Source: Sporosarcina sp. HYO08 (lineage in GTDB: Bacteria > Bacillota > Bacilli > Bacillales_A > Planococcaceae). Taken from it: a DNA stretch of 64,000 bases. The notes below the pieces were generated by a model, which was given only the letters and a program-made list of their open reading frames with translations, had not been told where the DNA came from and searched no databases. Of this stretch, positions 34,272-42,800 are shown one piece after another; within the stretch, counting starts at the first letter, position 1; each line of letters starts with the position of its first letter. The DNA lies in assembly GCF_001563475.1 (NCBI RefSeq), contig NZ_LPUT01000012.1, positions 186,001-250,000 on the forward strand. Direction: 5' to 3'. Both the position numbers and the translations under genes were made by a program.

Positions 34272-36335
34272 TCATTCAAAAAATGAAAAAGGGAACAAAT
34301 CGAATGTTTTACTATCACCTTCTCCTTGCTTCCGCTTTTCTCGCAAATCCTTATCCGTGCATAATTTCTGCGGAATATCCTTTTCCTTTACATAGACGAG
34401 TCGCTGCTTGTCACATTCATTGACAGCAATGCCGCCAGTTTCGACGTCAATGACAATACCATTTACGCCTTTTGGCGGGATAAAAGCTTCCGGTTTTTGT
34501 CCCTGAAGTGCAGTTTCCATAAAATCGATCCATATTTTTTTAGTCGCCCCTTTATCTTGCGGGTCGGTTAGCTGCTTTCCTTTGTCAAAACCAGTCCAAA
34601 CACCGGCGGTAAGGGAAGGTGTATAGCCAATTAAATATTGATCGGAAATGGTTGTGCCAGATTTAGCTGCGTACGGCCTTGTTTGCTTTTGCCGCATGGA
34701 AAGCCCCGTCGCGGCAGAATAATCATTAAATACAGGATCAAACATCCCGGTCATTAAATGTGTCAAAACAAATGCATCTTGTTCTGATAGAACACGTTTT
34801 TTTGTTTGCTTTGGATGCTCGTAAATCATTTTACCTTCGGAATCCTCAATCGATAAGATCGTCATGGGTTCGATTGCTTTTCCTTCCGATGCAATTTGAT
34901 TGTACGCTTTTGTCATATCAAAAAGTGTGACTTCTGACGTTCCGAGCGCCACAGCGGGTGACTCGGGAAAGGATGTATCAATAATGCCAAAGCGTTTCGC
35001 CACTTTGCTAAATTCTTGATACCCAATATCTTCAAGCGTTTTCACAGCGAAAATATTATCGGAAATGGCTAATGCTTGGGCAAGTGAAATGGGATGACCC
35101 GCAAATTTGCCGTTTACATTATTAGGTGCATAGGTCTGGCGGCCATCATCATATGTGAAAATCGTTTTTTCTGTCGATAAAAAGGTGAGTGGACTAAATC
35201 CATTTTCTAATGCCGCTGCATATAGAATAGGTTTAATAGCGGATCCAGGTTGCCTTTTAGCTTGGGTTACTCGATTAAATGGACTATCGGCATAACTTGT
35301 GCCGCCGACGAGTGAAGTAACAGCCCCTGTTTTCGGCTCGATAGACATAAATCCAACTTGCAATCCACTGTCAGGCATCCACTTGGCAATTGCCTCTTCC
35401 GCTGTTTTTTGGTGGTGTAAATTTAACGTTGTTTTAATCGTCCATCCGCCTTCCGCAGGCGTACGTCCATTTTTTTTCAAAATCTCTTCCGCTTCCCGCC
35501 AAGCCTGATCGAGAAAATATGGAGCGACTCGCTTATTTTCCTCCGCCCAATTATCCGTTTTAAGCACGATCGCAGCATTTATAGCCCGATTTTTAGCCTG
35601 CTCCGATATCATTCCTTGGTTTTCCATCAAGTAAAGGATTAACTCTTTTCTTGCGGTAGATCTTTCTGGATTATCAATGGGATCAAAATTAGATGGACCT
35701 TTCGCAATCCCCGTAATGACGGCTGCTTCTTCTAGTGTTAGATCCTTGGCTGGCTTGTCGAAGTAAAAGCGGCTGGCAGCTTCTACACCGTACATCCCAT
35801 GTCCGAAGTAAACAGTGTTCAAATACCCTTCTAAAATGACATCCTTGCTATAAAAAGTCTCCATGCGATAGGCGTATAGCGCTTCTTTAAATTTCCGCTT
35901 CCAAGATTTTTCAAATGTTAAATAAAGATTTCTTGCATATTGCTGCGTAATTGTACTGGCACCTTCTGCTTTGCTGCCACTTTTAATATCTTTTAAAATA
36001 GCAGCGCCAATCCTTTTATAGTCAAAGCCATGATGGTTATAAAAATTCCGATCTTCTGTTGCGATGACAGCATCAATAAGAAAGGGAGAGATTTCTTCAA
36101 GCTCAACCCAATAGCGGCGCTCTGCTGAAAAACGATCGCCAATTTGTTTGCCATTATGATCGAGAAAAACGGATGCTTTGGGTACACTTAAAGAAGGCGC
36201 GCCAGTCACTTGTGCATATAGGCGGAGTGACAAAAAAACTGTCAGTACGGCCGTTACGATGGACAAGGCGAGCAGTAAATAGCCTCTTAAAACTGAACGT
36301 TTTTTTTTCATTTTCCTAATTTCTGTCCGTTTCAT
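34272..36335 (-). CDS. pbpG: Bifunctional class A penicillin-binding protein (PbpG/PbpF-like)
   Basis: The 687-residue protein has a short cytoplasmic basic N-terminus, one membrane anchor (about 18-40), a glycosyltransferase domain with ATEDRNFYNHHG near 92, GASTITQQYARN and RKFKEALYAYRME, and a transpeptidase domain with the active-site Ser365 in GSAIKP, SDN and KSGT. It polymerises and cross-links peptidoglycan outside the membrane. Its place next to ywhD matches B. subtilis pbpG, a forespore-expressed PBP. CATACTA upstream resembles a SigF/SigG -10 but the -35 is unconvincing. ATG 36335 is used; ATG 36311 is an alternative. Confidence 0.93.
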   Translation of the reverse strand: MKRTEIRKMKKKRSVLRGYLLLALSIVTAVLTVFLSLRLYAQVTGAPSLSVPKASVFLDHNGKQIGDRFSAERRYWVELEEISPFLIDAVIATEDRNFYNHHGFDYKRIGAAILKDIKSGSKAEGASTITQQYARNLYLTFEKSWKRKFKEALYAYRMETFYSKDVILEGYLNTVYFGHGMYGVEAASRFYFDKPAKDLTLEEAAVITGIAKGPSNFDPIDNPERSTARKELILYLMENQGMISEQAKNRAINAAIVLKTDNWAEENKRVAPYFLDQAWREAEEILKKNGRTPAEGGWTIKTTLNLHHQKTAEEAIAKWMPDSGLQVGFMSIEPKTGAVTSLVGGTSYADSPFNRVTQAKRQPGSAIKPILYAAALENGFSPLTFLSTEKTIFTYDDGRQTYAPNNVNGKFAGHPISLAQALAISDNIFAVKTLEDIGYQEFSKVAKRFGIIDTSFPESPAVALGTSEVTLFDMTKAYNQIASEGKAIEPMTILSIEDSEGKMIYEHPKQTKKRVLSEQDAFVLTHLMTGMFDPVFNDYSAATGLSMRQKQTRPYAAKSGTTISDQYLIGYTPSLTAGVWTGFDKGKQLTDPQDKGATKKIWIDFMETALQGQKPEAFIPPKGVNGIVIDVETGGIAVNECDKQRLVYVKEKDIPQKLCTDKDLREKRKQGEGDSKTFDLFPFSFFE

Positions 36336-36434
36336 AAAGATCCCGTCCTATCTATAAGTTCCTTTTAGTATGTTTCGATTGGATGCAGATTAAACGGGAA
36401 ACTAGTGAAAAATGAAAGCAAATATCTCTTTGAA

Positions 36435-36464
36435 TTGAAATACAAAAGAGAAAAAGGATATAAT
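36435..36464 (+). promoter_or_regulatory. SigA-type promoter of ywiB-argS
   Basis: TTGAAA (36435-36440) and TATAAT (36459-36464) have an 18-nt spacer. The start codon of ywiB is about 57 nt from the -10. Confidence 0.65.
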
Positions 36465-36477
36465 AGAAAGATATTTG

Positions 36478-36501
36478 AATTACGTTGAGGCGTAATTGAT
36501 T
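36478..36501. repeat. GAGGCGTAATTGATT repeat before ywiB
   Basis: AATTACG and CGTAATT form a 7-bp hairpin, and the 15-mer GAGGCGTAATTGATT (36487-36501) recurs exactly at 39081-39095. It sits in the ywiB leader next to the ribosome site. Confidence 0.6.
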
Positions 36502-36520
36502 GAGAAGGCGGTGTAAGCGT

Positions 36521-36964
36521 TTGGAAACAAAACATCAAGAACGAAATGTTACAATTCAGCTCCATTCGTTGATCCGACATCCAGGTCAAGCCGAGGAAAA
36601 GCATTTCATCCAAGCAGACGGTGCGATCATCGATAAAAAAGGAAAAAAATATTTAGTCTATGAAGAATCAATGGATGGGCAAAATACGCGTACGATGATT
36701 AAATTGGATCATCTTGACGCATTCATCATGAGAAATGGCTCTGTGACGATGCGCCTGCCATTTAATGAAAAAAATGAAACGAATGGCTCGTATGGCAACG
36801 GTCCAACTTCTTTTCCACTAAACGTTCGAACGAAAAAACTTGAATTTACTGAGGAACAAGACGGGGCGAACGGCCAATTTCATGTCCAATATGGACTCTA
36901 TGCAAATGAGGAAAAGCTTGGCACTTACGAACTGACCATTACATACACGGAGGGTACGAAATGA
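36521..36964 (+). CDS. ywiB: DUF1934 beta-barrel protein YwiB
   Basis: The 147-residue protein is a DUF1934 member with a calycin-like barrel ([59 protein letters not shown]). It is nearly always upstream of argS in Bacillales, as here, where the genes overlap by ATGA. Function unknown. TTG 36521 lies 9 nt after AAGGCGG; the frame from 36500 begins before that site. Confidence 0.87.
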   Translation: METKHQERNVTIQLHSLIRHPGQAEEKHFIQADGAIIDKKGKKYLVYEESMDGQNTRTMIKLDHLDAFIMRNGSVTMRLPFNEKNETNGSYGNGPTSFPLNVRTKKLEFTEEQDGANGQFHVQYGLYANEEKLGTYELTITYTEGTK

Positions 36965-38628
36965 ATGCTGTAGAAACAATTCAACAAGAAGTAAAAATGG
37001 CTTTGCATCAGGCTGTCGTCGATACAGGTCTTGTGGAAGCTGATAACATTCCTGATATTATGCTGGAAACACCGAAAAATAAAGAAAATGGTGATTACGC
37101 AACAAATATTGCGATGCAGCTAACAAAGCTTGCAAAAAAACCGCCGCGTGCAATTGCAGATGCAATTCTTGAGAAGTTGGATACATCCAAAACAGCGATT
37201 GAGTCAATTGAAATTGCTGGACCAGGATTTATGAACATCCGTCTGAAAACAGATTATTTACAAGTGGTTATTCACTCTGTTTTACAACAAGGTGAAAATT
37301 ATGGCCGATCCAATGCAGGGGAAAATGAAAAAGTTCAAGTGGAGTTTGTGTCAGCAAACCCAACAGGGGATCTTCACCTTGGACATGCCCGTGGCGCTTC
37401 TTTGGGAGATTCACTTTGCAATATTTTAGATTTCGCAGGCTATGATGTCGAGCGGGAATATTATATTAACGACGCAGGAAATCAAATTCACAATTTAGCA
37501 TTATCGGTTGAAGCACGCTACTTTCAAGCGCTTGGGCAGGAAAAAGAAATGCCCGAGGACGGCTATTACGGTCAAGATGTCATAGATATTGGCACGCGCT
37601 TGGCAGCAGAGTTTGGTGACAAATTTGTGCAAATGTCAGAAGATGAACGATATAACTTTTTCCGCCAATATGGACTTGACTATGAGCTGGAAAAGTTGAA
37701 GAAAGACCTTGTTGATTTCCGCGTTGAATTTGATCATTGGTTCTCAGAATCATCACTTTACGAAAATGGCAAAATTGACGTGGCGCTCGATAAATTACGC
37801 GCAAACGGACATATTTTTGAAGAAGACGGTGCGACATGGTTCCGTTCGACTACGTTCGGTGATGACAAAGATCGTGTGCTCATCAAAAATGACGGTACAT
37901 ACACGTACTTAACGCCAGATATTGCGTATCACGAGGACAAACTACACCGTGGATTTGAAAAGCTTATTAATATTTGGGGGGCCGATCACCATGGCTATAT
38001 CCCGCGTATGAAGGCAGCGATCGAAGCGCTTGGCTATGACCGGAACACACTCGAAGTAAGTGTTGCCCAAATGGTACAGCTGTACAAAGACGGCGAGAAA
38101 TTTAAGATGAGTAAGCGTACAGGAAAGGCTGTTACACTGCGTGAACTAGTAGAAGACGTAGGACTGGATGCGGTTCGCTATTTCTTTGCCATGCGTTCAG
38201 GCGACTCCCAGATGGACTTTGACTTAGATTTGGCAATTTCTCAGTCCAATGAAAACCCAGTGTATTACGCGCAATACGCGCATGCGCGGATCTCATCGAT
38301 TTTAAGACAGGCGGCGGAGTCCGAATTGTCCGCGTCTGTTGACAATTTACAGTTGTTGCAAACTGAGAAAGCATTAGAGCTAATGAAAAAAATCGGCGAC
38401 TTCCCGAAACTTGTCAGCGATGCAGCGAAATTACGTGCGCCGCACCGTGTAACGACATACATCCAAGAGCTTGCCGCAACATTCCATAGTTTCTACAACG
38501 CAGAGAAAGTATTGGATCCATCCGAGCGCGACCTATCAGAAGCAAGACTCGCACTTGTTACAGCAACACGTACAACCATTGCGAACGCGCTGAAACTCGT
38601 AGGCGTTTCTGCACCAGAAAAAATGTAA
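36961..38628 (+). CDS. argS: Arginyl-tRNA synthetase
   Basis: The 555-residue class I synthetase charges tRNA-Arg. It has the N-terminal Add1 domain (residues 1-110), the HIGH-type motif [18 protein letters not shown] near 133, a KMSKR-type motif [11 protein letters not shown] near 382 and the C-terminal DALR anticodon-binding domain ([17 protein letters not shown]). It is translationally coupled to ywiB. Confidence 0.97.
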   Translation: MNAVETIQQEVKMALHQAVVDTGLVEADNIPDIMLETPKNKENGDYATNIAMQLTKLAKKPPRAIADAILEKLDTSKTAIESIEIAGPGFMNIRLKTDYLQVVIHSVLQQGENYGRSNAGENEKVQVEFVSANPTGDLHLGHARGASLGDSLCNILDFAGYDVEREYYINDAGNQIHNLALSVEARYFQALGQEKEMPEDGYYGQDVIDIGTRLAAEFGDKFVQMSEDERYNFFRQYGLDYELEKLKKDLVDFRVEFDHWFSESSLYENGKIDVALDKLRANGHIFEEDGATWFRSTTFGDDKDRVLIKNDGTYTYLTPDIAYHEDKLHRGFEKLINIWGADHHGYIPRMKAAIEALGYDRNTLEVSVAQMVQLYKDGEKFKMSKRTGKAVTLRELVEDVGLDAVRYFFAMRSGDSQMDFDLDLAISQSNENPVYYAQYAHARISSILRQAAESELSASVDNLQLLQTEKALELMKKIGDFPKLVSDAAKLRAPHRVTTYIQELAATFHSFYNAEKVLDPSERDLSEARLALVTATRTTIANALKLVGVSAPEKM

Positions 38629-38651
38629 AAAATAAACTAATGGGCTATCTT

Positions 38652-38744
38652 AGAAGTGCCTGGCACCGCTACACACTGTCAAAATCTAGTATCATTTTTA
38701 AAGTACGGTACTATATTTAGTGTTCAATGGTGCCTGGCTCTTCG
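38652..38744. repeat. MITE-like 93-bp palindromic repeat, copy 2
   Basis: It starts AGAAGTGCCTGGCACC and ends AATGGTGCCTGGCTCTTCG, the same length as 4313-4405 and clearly homologous throughout. Its left half (ACACTGTCAAAATCTAGTATC) is an imperfect complement of the right half. It lies directly after argS, at the left edge of the cobalamin region. Confidence 0.78.
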
Positions 38745-38780
38745 TTTTACTAAAAATTCATTCACCGAAACCGACACAAC

Positions 38781-38808
38781 TCGACAGCTAAAAAAAATAT
38801 AGTATACT
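38781..38808 (+). promoter_or_regulatory. Candidate promoter of the cobalamin operon
   Basis: TCGACA (38781-38786) and TATACT (38803-38808) with a 16-nt spacer. The transcript would carry about 280 nt, including the hairpin array, before reaching the riboswitch. Confidence 0.5.
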
Positions 38809-38853
38809 AATACTTGAACAAAATTACATACCAAATGTAAAGGTGCCTCATAT

Positions 38854-39095
38854 GACTTGAATCAGCAAATACATCTGCTGATTCAAGTCAAGCCTCCGGC
38901 GGATGTCACAGATTTTGAATTGAGTAGTGGAAGGCAGTCTAAGAGCGCGACGTCAAAAAGAAGGCGGTCTAAGTACGCGACATCCTGTCGCCACGACCGC
39001 ATGACCGGCATCGTGCCGGCCCCAACGACTGCATACCCGCATCCTGCGGGCACAATTCAAAGTCTGGACGCAATTACGCCGAGGCGTAATTGATT
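38854..39095 (+). repeat. Array of hairpins between promoter and B12 riboswitch
   Basis: This stretch holds a perfect 14-bp stem (GACTTGAATCAGCA, 38854-38867, with TGCTGATTCAAGTC, 38876-38889), two imperfect tandem units starting GAAGGCAGTCTAAG and GAAGGCGGTCTAAG, the small hairpins CCGGCATCGTGCCGG and CCCGCATCCTGCGGG, and CAATTACGCCGAGGCGTAATTG (39071-39092). The base composition is richer in GC than the surroundings. A 78-codon open frame crosses it but has no ribosome site. It looks like a dispersed structured repeat inserted in the leader. Confidence 0.6.
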
Positions 39096-39096
39096 A

Positions 39097-39250
39097 TGAG
39101 GTTAAAAGGGAAGCCGGTTCAATTCCGGCGCGGTCCCGCCACTGTAAGTGTGAGCGAGTCGTAGCACGTCACTGGAGAAATCCGGGAAGACACGACAAGC
39201 ATTGAACACAAGCCAGGAGACCTGCCTTTATAGATCTCACCCAAAACCTG
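39097..39250 (+). ncRNA. Cobalamin riboswitch
   Basis: The leader shows the conserved AdoCbl aptamer order: GAGGTTAAAAGGGAA, GCCGG...CCGGC stem, GCGGTCCCGCCACTGTAAG and the B12 box AGCCAGGAGACCTGCC (39211-39226). It precedes the corrinoid uptake operon by about 110 nt and would shut it off when cobalamin is plentiful. A terminator follows at 39304. Confidence 0.95.
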
Positions 39251-39303
39251 CGAGGATAGGAATGGTGAAAATGGGCCTTTTATGCCTTTTTTTACTAACT
39301 TTT

Positions 39304-39328
39304 CCTCCGTGCAATACGGGGGATTTTT
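39304..39328 (+). terminator. Expression-platform terminator of the riboswitch
   Basis: CCTCCGT pairs with ACGGGGG around GCAAT (one T-G pair), followed by ATTTTTAT. It lies 29 nt before btuF and is the likely switch point. Confidence 0.7.
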
Positions 39329-39356
39329 ATTTGGTCAAATTTAGGGAGGAAATAGG

Positions 39357-40340
39357 ATGAAAAAGCTAAGGCAACTATGGATTTTATCCATCATGGCAGT
39401 TTTCTTGCTTGCTGCGTGTGGGGCAGGGGAGAAAAATAACAATGCAAGTCAAACAACAGGAATAGAAACGGAAGATGCAGCGAAGACAGATGAAGTGCAA
39501 GTAGGTTTTCCAATCACTTTAACGGATGCTGTAGGGAACGAGATTACGTTTGAAAAAGCACCTGAAACAATTGTGTCAATGATGCCAAGTAACACGGAAA
39601 TTTTATTTGGACTGGGATTGAATGATGAAATCGTTGGCGTGAATGATTACGATGATTATCCAGCAGAAGTAGCTGACAAGGAAAAAATTGGCGGTTTGGA
39701 ATTTAATGTTGAAAAGATTGTTTCCATGACGCCAGACATCGTATTCGCACATGAATCCGGGCTTGGCACGGGTGAAGCCGGACTCCAACAAATTCGTGAT
39801 GCCGGTATTCCGGTGTTTGTTGTAAAAAATGCTGCTAATTTTGACGAGACATACACAACGATTGAAACGATCGGAAAAGCAACTGGGAAGTCAAAAGAAG
39901 CCGGAGAAATTATCGAGGGCATGAAAGCAAAAGTAGAAGAAGTATTGGCGAAAACAGCATCTGTTGAGCAGAAAAGATCCGTTTTTGTGGAAACATCGCC
40001 AGCACCTGAAATTTACACACCTGGTAAAAATACATTTATGAATCAAATGCTCGACATGATTGGAGCGGAAAACATTGCGGCTGACCAAGAAGGCTGGGTC
40101 ATGATGGAACCAGAAGAGATCGTTAAACGAAATCCAGATGTGATTATCGTTATGTATGATTATATTGAAACAGCTGTTGAAGATGTTTATGCGCGCGATG
40201 GTTTTGATACGATCACTGCAATTCAAAATAAAGCTGTCATGCAAGTGAAAGAAAATATAACGAGCCGTACAGGACCTCGTCTGGCAGAAGGGTTAGAAGA
40301 AATTGCAAAAGCCGTTTATCCGGAGGCTTTTGGTGAGTAA
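39357..40340 (+). CDS. btuF: Corrinoid ABC transporter substrate-binding lipoprotein
   Basis: The 327-residue protein has a lipoprotein signal (LLAAC, lipid Cys21), an acidic linker, and a two-lobed class III binding domain (ITLTDAVGNEITFEKAPETIVSMMPSNTEILFGLG; helix linker near 190). It would capture corrinoids at the outer face and deliver them to BtuC. The riboswitch and the cobinamide genes downstream distinguish it from siderophore-binding relatives. GGGAGG precedes the ATG by 7 nt. Confidence 0.9.
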   Translation: MKKLRQLWILSIMAVFLLAACGAGEKNNNASQTTGIETEDAAKTDEVQVGFPITLTDAVGNEITFEKAPETIVSMMPSNTEILFGLGLNDEIVGVNDYDDYPAEVADKEKIGGLEFNVEKIVSMTPDIVFAHESGLGTGEAGLQQIRDAGIPVFVVKNAANFDETYTTIETIGKATGKSKEAGEIIEGMKAKVEEVLAKTASVEQKRSVFVETSPAPEIYTPGKNTFMNQMLDMIGAENIAADQEGWVMMEPEEIVKRNPDVIIVMYDYIETAVEDVYARDGFDTITAIQNKAVMQVKENITSRTGPRLAEGLEEIAKAVYPEAFGE

Positions 40341-41328
40341 AACAGCAATTGCCTACATCTTTTCAGCCGCCACACTTCTCGTGGCGGTTTGGTTAGGTGT
40401 ATCGATCGGATCTGTCAAAATTCCGATTCAAACATTGTGGAATGCCACGGCTGATCCAACGGCTGCCAATATATTATGGAAAATAAGAATGCCACGCGTC
40501 GTGCTAGCAGGCCTTGTAGGCGCATCTCTTGCCATTTCAGGAGCCGCATTCCAAGGGCTATTAAAAAATCCATTGGCTGATCCATACACACTCGGAGTGT
40601 CATCCGGCGCCTCGGTAGGTGCGGTCATGACACTTTTTTTTGGGATTTCCATTACTTTTTTCGGCCATTTTACATTGCCTGTCTTTAGTATGATTGGTGC
40701 CGCGCTGACAATGTTTGTCGTTCTCGGATTTGCACGTCTCGTCGACCGGGCAATGAAAATGGAAACGATTATTTTAACAGGGATTATTTTTAGTTCATTT
40801 CTTGGCTCTCTTTTATCGCTCATGATCGCATTGACAGGAGAAGAGTTGCGTCAAATTATTGGGTGGCTGCTAGGGAGCGTTTCGATGCGCGGCTGGAGTT
40901 ATGTGACGATGATCTTGCCATTTGTGGGGATAGGCTCAGTGCTGCTTTGGATCAATCGCCGCGAGTTGAATGCCATGCTTTTCGGAGAAGAGCGTGCACA
41001 TCATTTAGGGGTCAACGTGAAGCGGAGAAAATGGATGATTTTAATCGGCGGGTCCTTATTAACGGGTTCCGCAGTTGCAGTGTCGGGGACGATTGGCTTT
41101 GTCGGTCTTGTCGTGCCGCATATGACAAGACTCATGTGGGGAGCGGATCACAGGCATTTGTTGACACTGTCATTTTTCAATGGCGCATCCTTGCTTATTA
41201 TTTGTGACCTTGTTGCACGAACGATTATCTCTCCCTCAGAATTACCGGTAGGTGTGATTACGGCGTTTATTGGGGCGCCTGTATTTGCGTTCATCTTTTA
41301 TCGACAAAGGCGAAAAGGAGCGATGTAA
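40333..41328 (+). CDS. btuC: Corrinoid ABC transporter permease
   Basis: The 331-residue FecCD-family permease has about 10 membrane helices. Conserved stretches are RMPRVVLAGLVGASLAISGAAFQGLLKNPLADPYTLGVSSGAS and GTIGFVGLVVPHMTRLMWGADHR, the latter contacting the ATPase. GTG 40333 lies 6 nt after GGAGG and overlaps the btuF stop; an upstream frame start at 40303 has no site. Confidence 0.92.
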   Translation: MSKTAIAYIFSAATLLVAVWLGVSIGSVKIPIQTLWNATADPTAANILWKIRMPRVVLAGLVGASLAISGAAFQGLLKNPLADPYTLGVSSGASVGAVMTLFFGISITFFGHFTLPVFSMIGAALTMFVVLGFARLVDRAMKMETIILTGIIFSSFLGSLLSLMIALTGEELRQIIGWLLGSVSMRGWSYVTMILPFVGIGSVLLWINRRELNAMLFGEERAHHLGVNVKRRKWMILIGGSLLTGSAVAVSGTIGFVGLVVPHMTRLMWGADHRHLLTLSFFNGASLLIICDLVARTIISPSELPVGVITAFIGAPVFAFIFYRQRRKGAM

Positions 41329-42800
41329 TGTTAACAGTCAAAAATCTTACCGGTGGCTATTCAAATACACCCGTTGTAAAAGATGTTTCATTTCAAGTAG
41401 AAAAAGGGGAAGTGCTGGGGATTTTAGGTCCGAATGGAAGCGGGAAATCGACACTGCTAAAAATGATCTCAGGTATTCTTCCGAAGCAAACTGGAACGAT
41501 TACAATTGAAGCTCAAGATGTATCTACATATTCCCAAAAAGAATTTGCGAGAAAAGTAGCGGTATTGCCTCAGATGCACACCCATGCTTTTTCCCATTCC
41601 GTCTTTGAAACGGTCTCACTTGGACGATATCCGCATCAATCTGGTCTTTTTTCGACTTGGTCTAAAGAAGATGAGCGTGCGGTCATGGAAGCGATGACGC
41701 TGACGGATATTATGCGTTACAAAGATACAGCGATCGAATTGCTGTCGGGTGGAGAGCGACAGCGTGTATTCGTTGCGCAAGCACTTGCGCAAGAAGCGCC
41801 GATCTTACTGCTCGATGAACCGACGAATCATTTAGATATTGCTCACCAACAGCAATTACTAGATACGATCCGTGAACAAGCCATACAGAAAGGTTTAACC
41901 GTTATTTCGGTTTTTCATGATATTAACCTTGCATCGCTTTACTGCGATCGACTGTTATTAATGGAAAATGGACAAATCGCAAAAATAGGGGCGCCGCATG
42001 ACGTTGTCAAAGAAAGTATGGTCGGCACAGTGTATGATGCGAAAGTAAAAACACAGCCACATCCAGAATTGCCGAAACCGCAAATCACACTTTTACCTCA
42101 TGTCGATGTAAAAAAGCTGCCGTTTACTGTTGACTTAACGGATTTCAATGTAACAGCGAATTATGTGTTATTACAGACAAATAAACCGTTAAAAACCGTA
42201 TCTTCCGCTGTTCATAATCCTGGCACAGGCTGGTATCAAACATTTGTCAACCGGCATGTGGATGCCAATTATCACGTAGCCGATGCAAAGGAAGAAATGG
42301 CACGCTATCTCGAACAGGAAGGCTTTCATCCAACAGATACAGTGGGCATGATGACAGCGGTTCAGGCGGAGCATGTTGAATTCGGAAAGTACGAAGAAGA
42401 TTTTGGTTCGATTCTCATTGCCGTCACGGCGGGAATTGGCAATGCAGTGGATGTCGCCGAGGCGCTTAGCCGTGACCGAAAAGAACGGATCGGCACGATC
42501 AATACGTGGGTTATTGTAAATGGCAAACTGTCTGAAGAGGCGTTTATTCAAGCGATGATTACAGCGACAGAAGCAAAAACAAAAGCGCTTCAGACGGAGG
42601 AAGTACTTGACCCATTGACGAAAACAGTTGCAACCGGCACGTCAACAGATAGCTTGTTAATTGCCGCTACGCAACAAGGTGAATGTCTACCTTATGCGGG
42701 CCCGATTACACCGCTTGGCAAGTTAATCGGCCATGGCGTCTATGAGTGTACCGTTCGTGCTATTCGTGCGTATCGGAAAGCGAAAGAGGGATCGGTATGA
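41328..42800 (+). CDS. Fusion of corrinoid ABC ATPase (BtuD) and adenosylcobinamide amidohydrolase (CbiZ)
   Basis: Residues 1-250 form an ABC ATPase with Walker A GPNGSGKST, the Q-loop region, signature LSGGERQR and Walker B ILLLDEPTNHLD. Residues about 265-490 are a CbiZ domain (TVSSAVHNPGTGWYQTFVNRHV, VGMMTAVQAEHV, ITAGIGNAVDVAEALS-like VTAGIGNAVD, GTSTDSLLIAATQQGE, YAGPITPLGKLIGHGVYECTV). CbiZ cuts adenosylcobinamide to adenosylcobyric acid so that imported incomplete corrinoids can be rebuilt. The fusion couples import to remodelling. The ATG shares one base with the btuC stop. Confidence 0.93.
   Translation: MLTVKNLTGGYSNTPVVKDVSFQVEKGEVLGILGPNGSGKSTLLKMISGILPKQTGTITIEAQDVSTYSQKEFARKVAVLPQMHTHAFSHSVFETVSLGRYPHQSGLFSTWSKEDERAVMEAMTLTDIMRYKDTAIELLSGGERQRVFVAQALAQEAPILLLDEPTNHLDIAHQQQLLDTIREQAIQKGLTVISVFHDINLASLYCDRLLLMENGQIAKIGAPHDVVKESMVGTVYDAKVKTQPHPELPKPQITLLPHVDVKKLPFTVDLTDFNVTANYVLLQTNKPLKTVSSAVHNPGTGWYQTFVNRHVDANYHVADAKEEMARYLEQEGFHPTDTVGMMTAVQAEHVEFGKYEEDFGSILIAVTAGIGNAVDVAEALSRDRKERIGTINTWVIVNGKLSEEAFIQAMITATEAKTKALQTEEVLDPLTKTVATGTSTDSLLIAATQQGECLPYAGPITPLGKLIGHGVYECTVRAIRAYRKAKEGSV

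Noticed and set aside
34118-34423. Open frame overlapping the end of pbpG on the other strand
   Set aside because: Contains terminator and palindrome sequence; no ribosome site; antisense to a certain gene.
36336-36480. SigF/SigG promoter for pbpG (CATACTA on the minus strand)
   Set aside because: The -10-like heptamer is present, but no fitting -35 lies at the right distance.
38857-39093. A 78-codon open frame across the hairpin array upstream of the riboswitch
   Set aside because: No ribosome binding site, starts inside a perfect hairpin arm, and the whole frame is explained by structured repeats. It is probably a by-product of the repeat.
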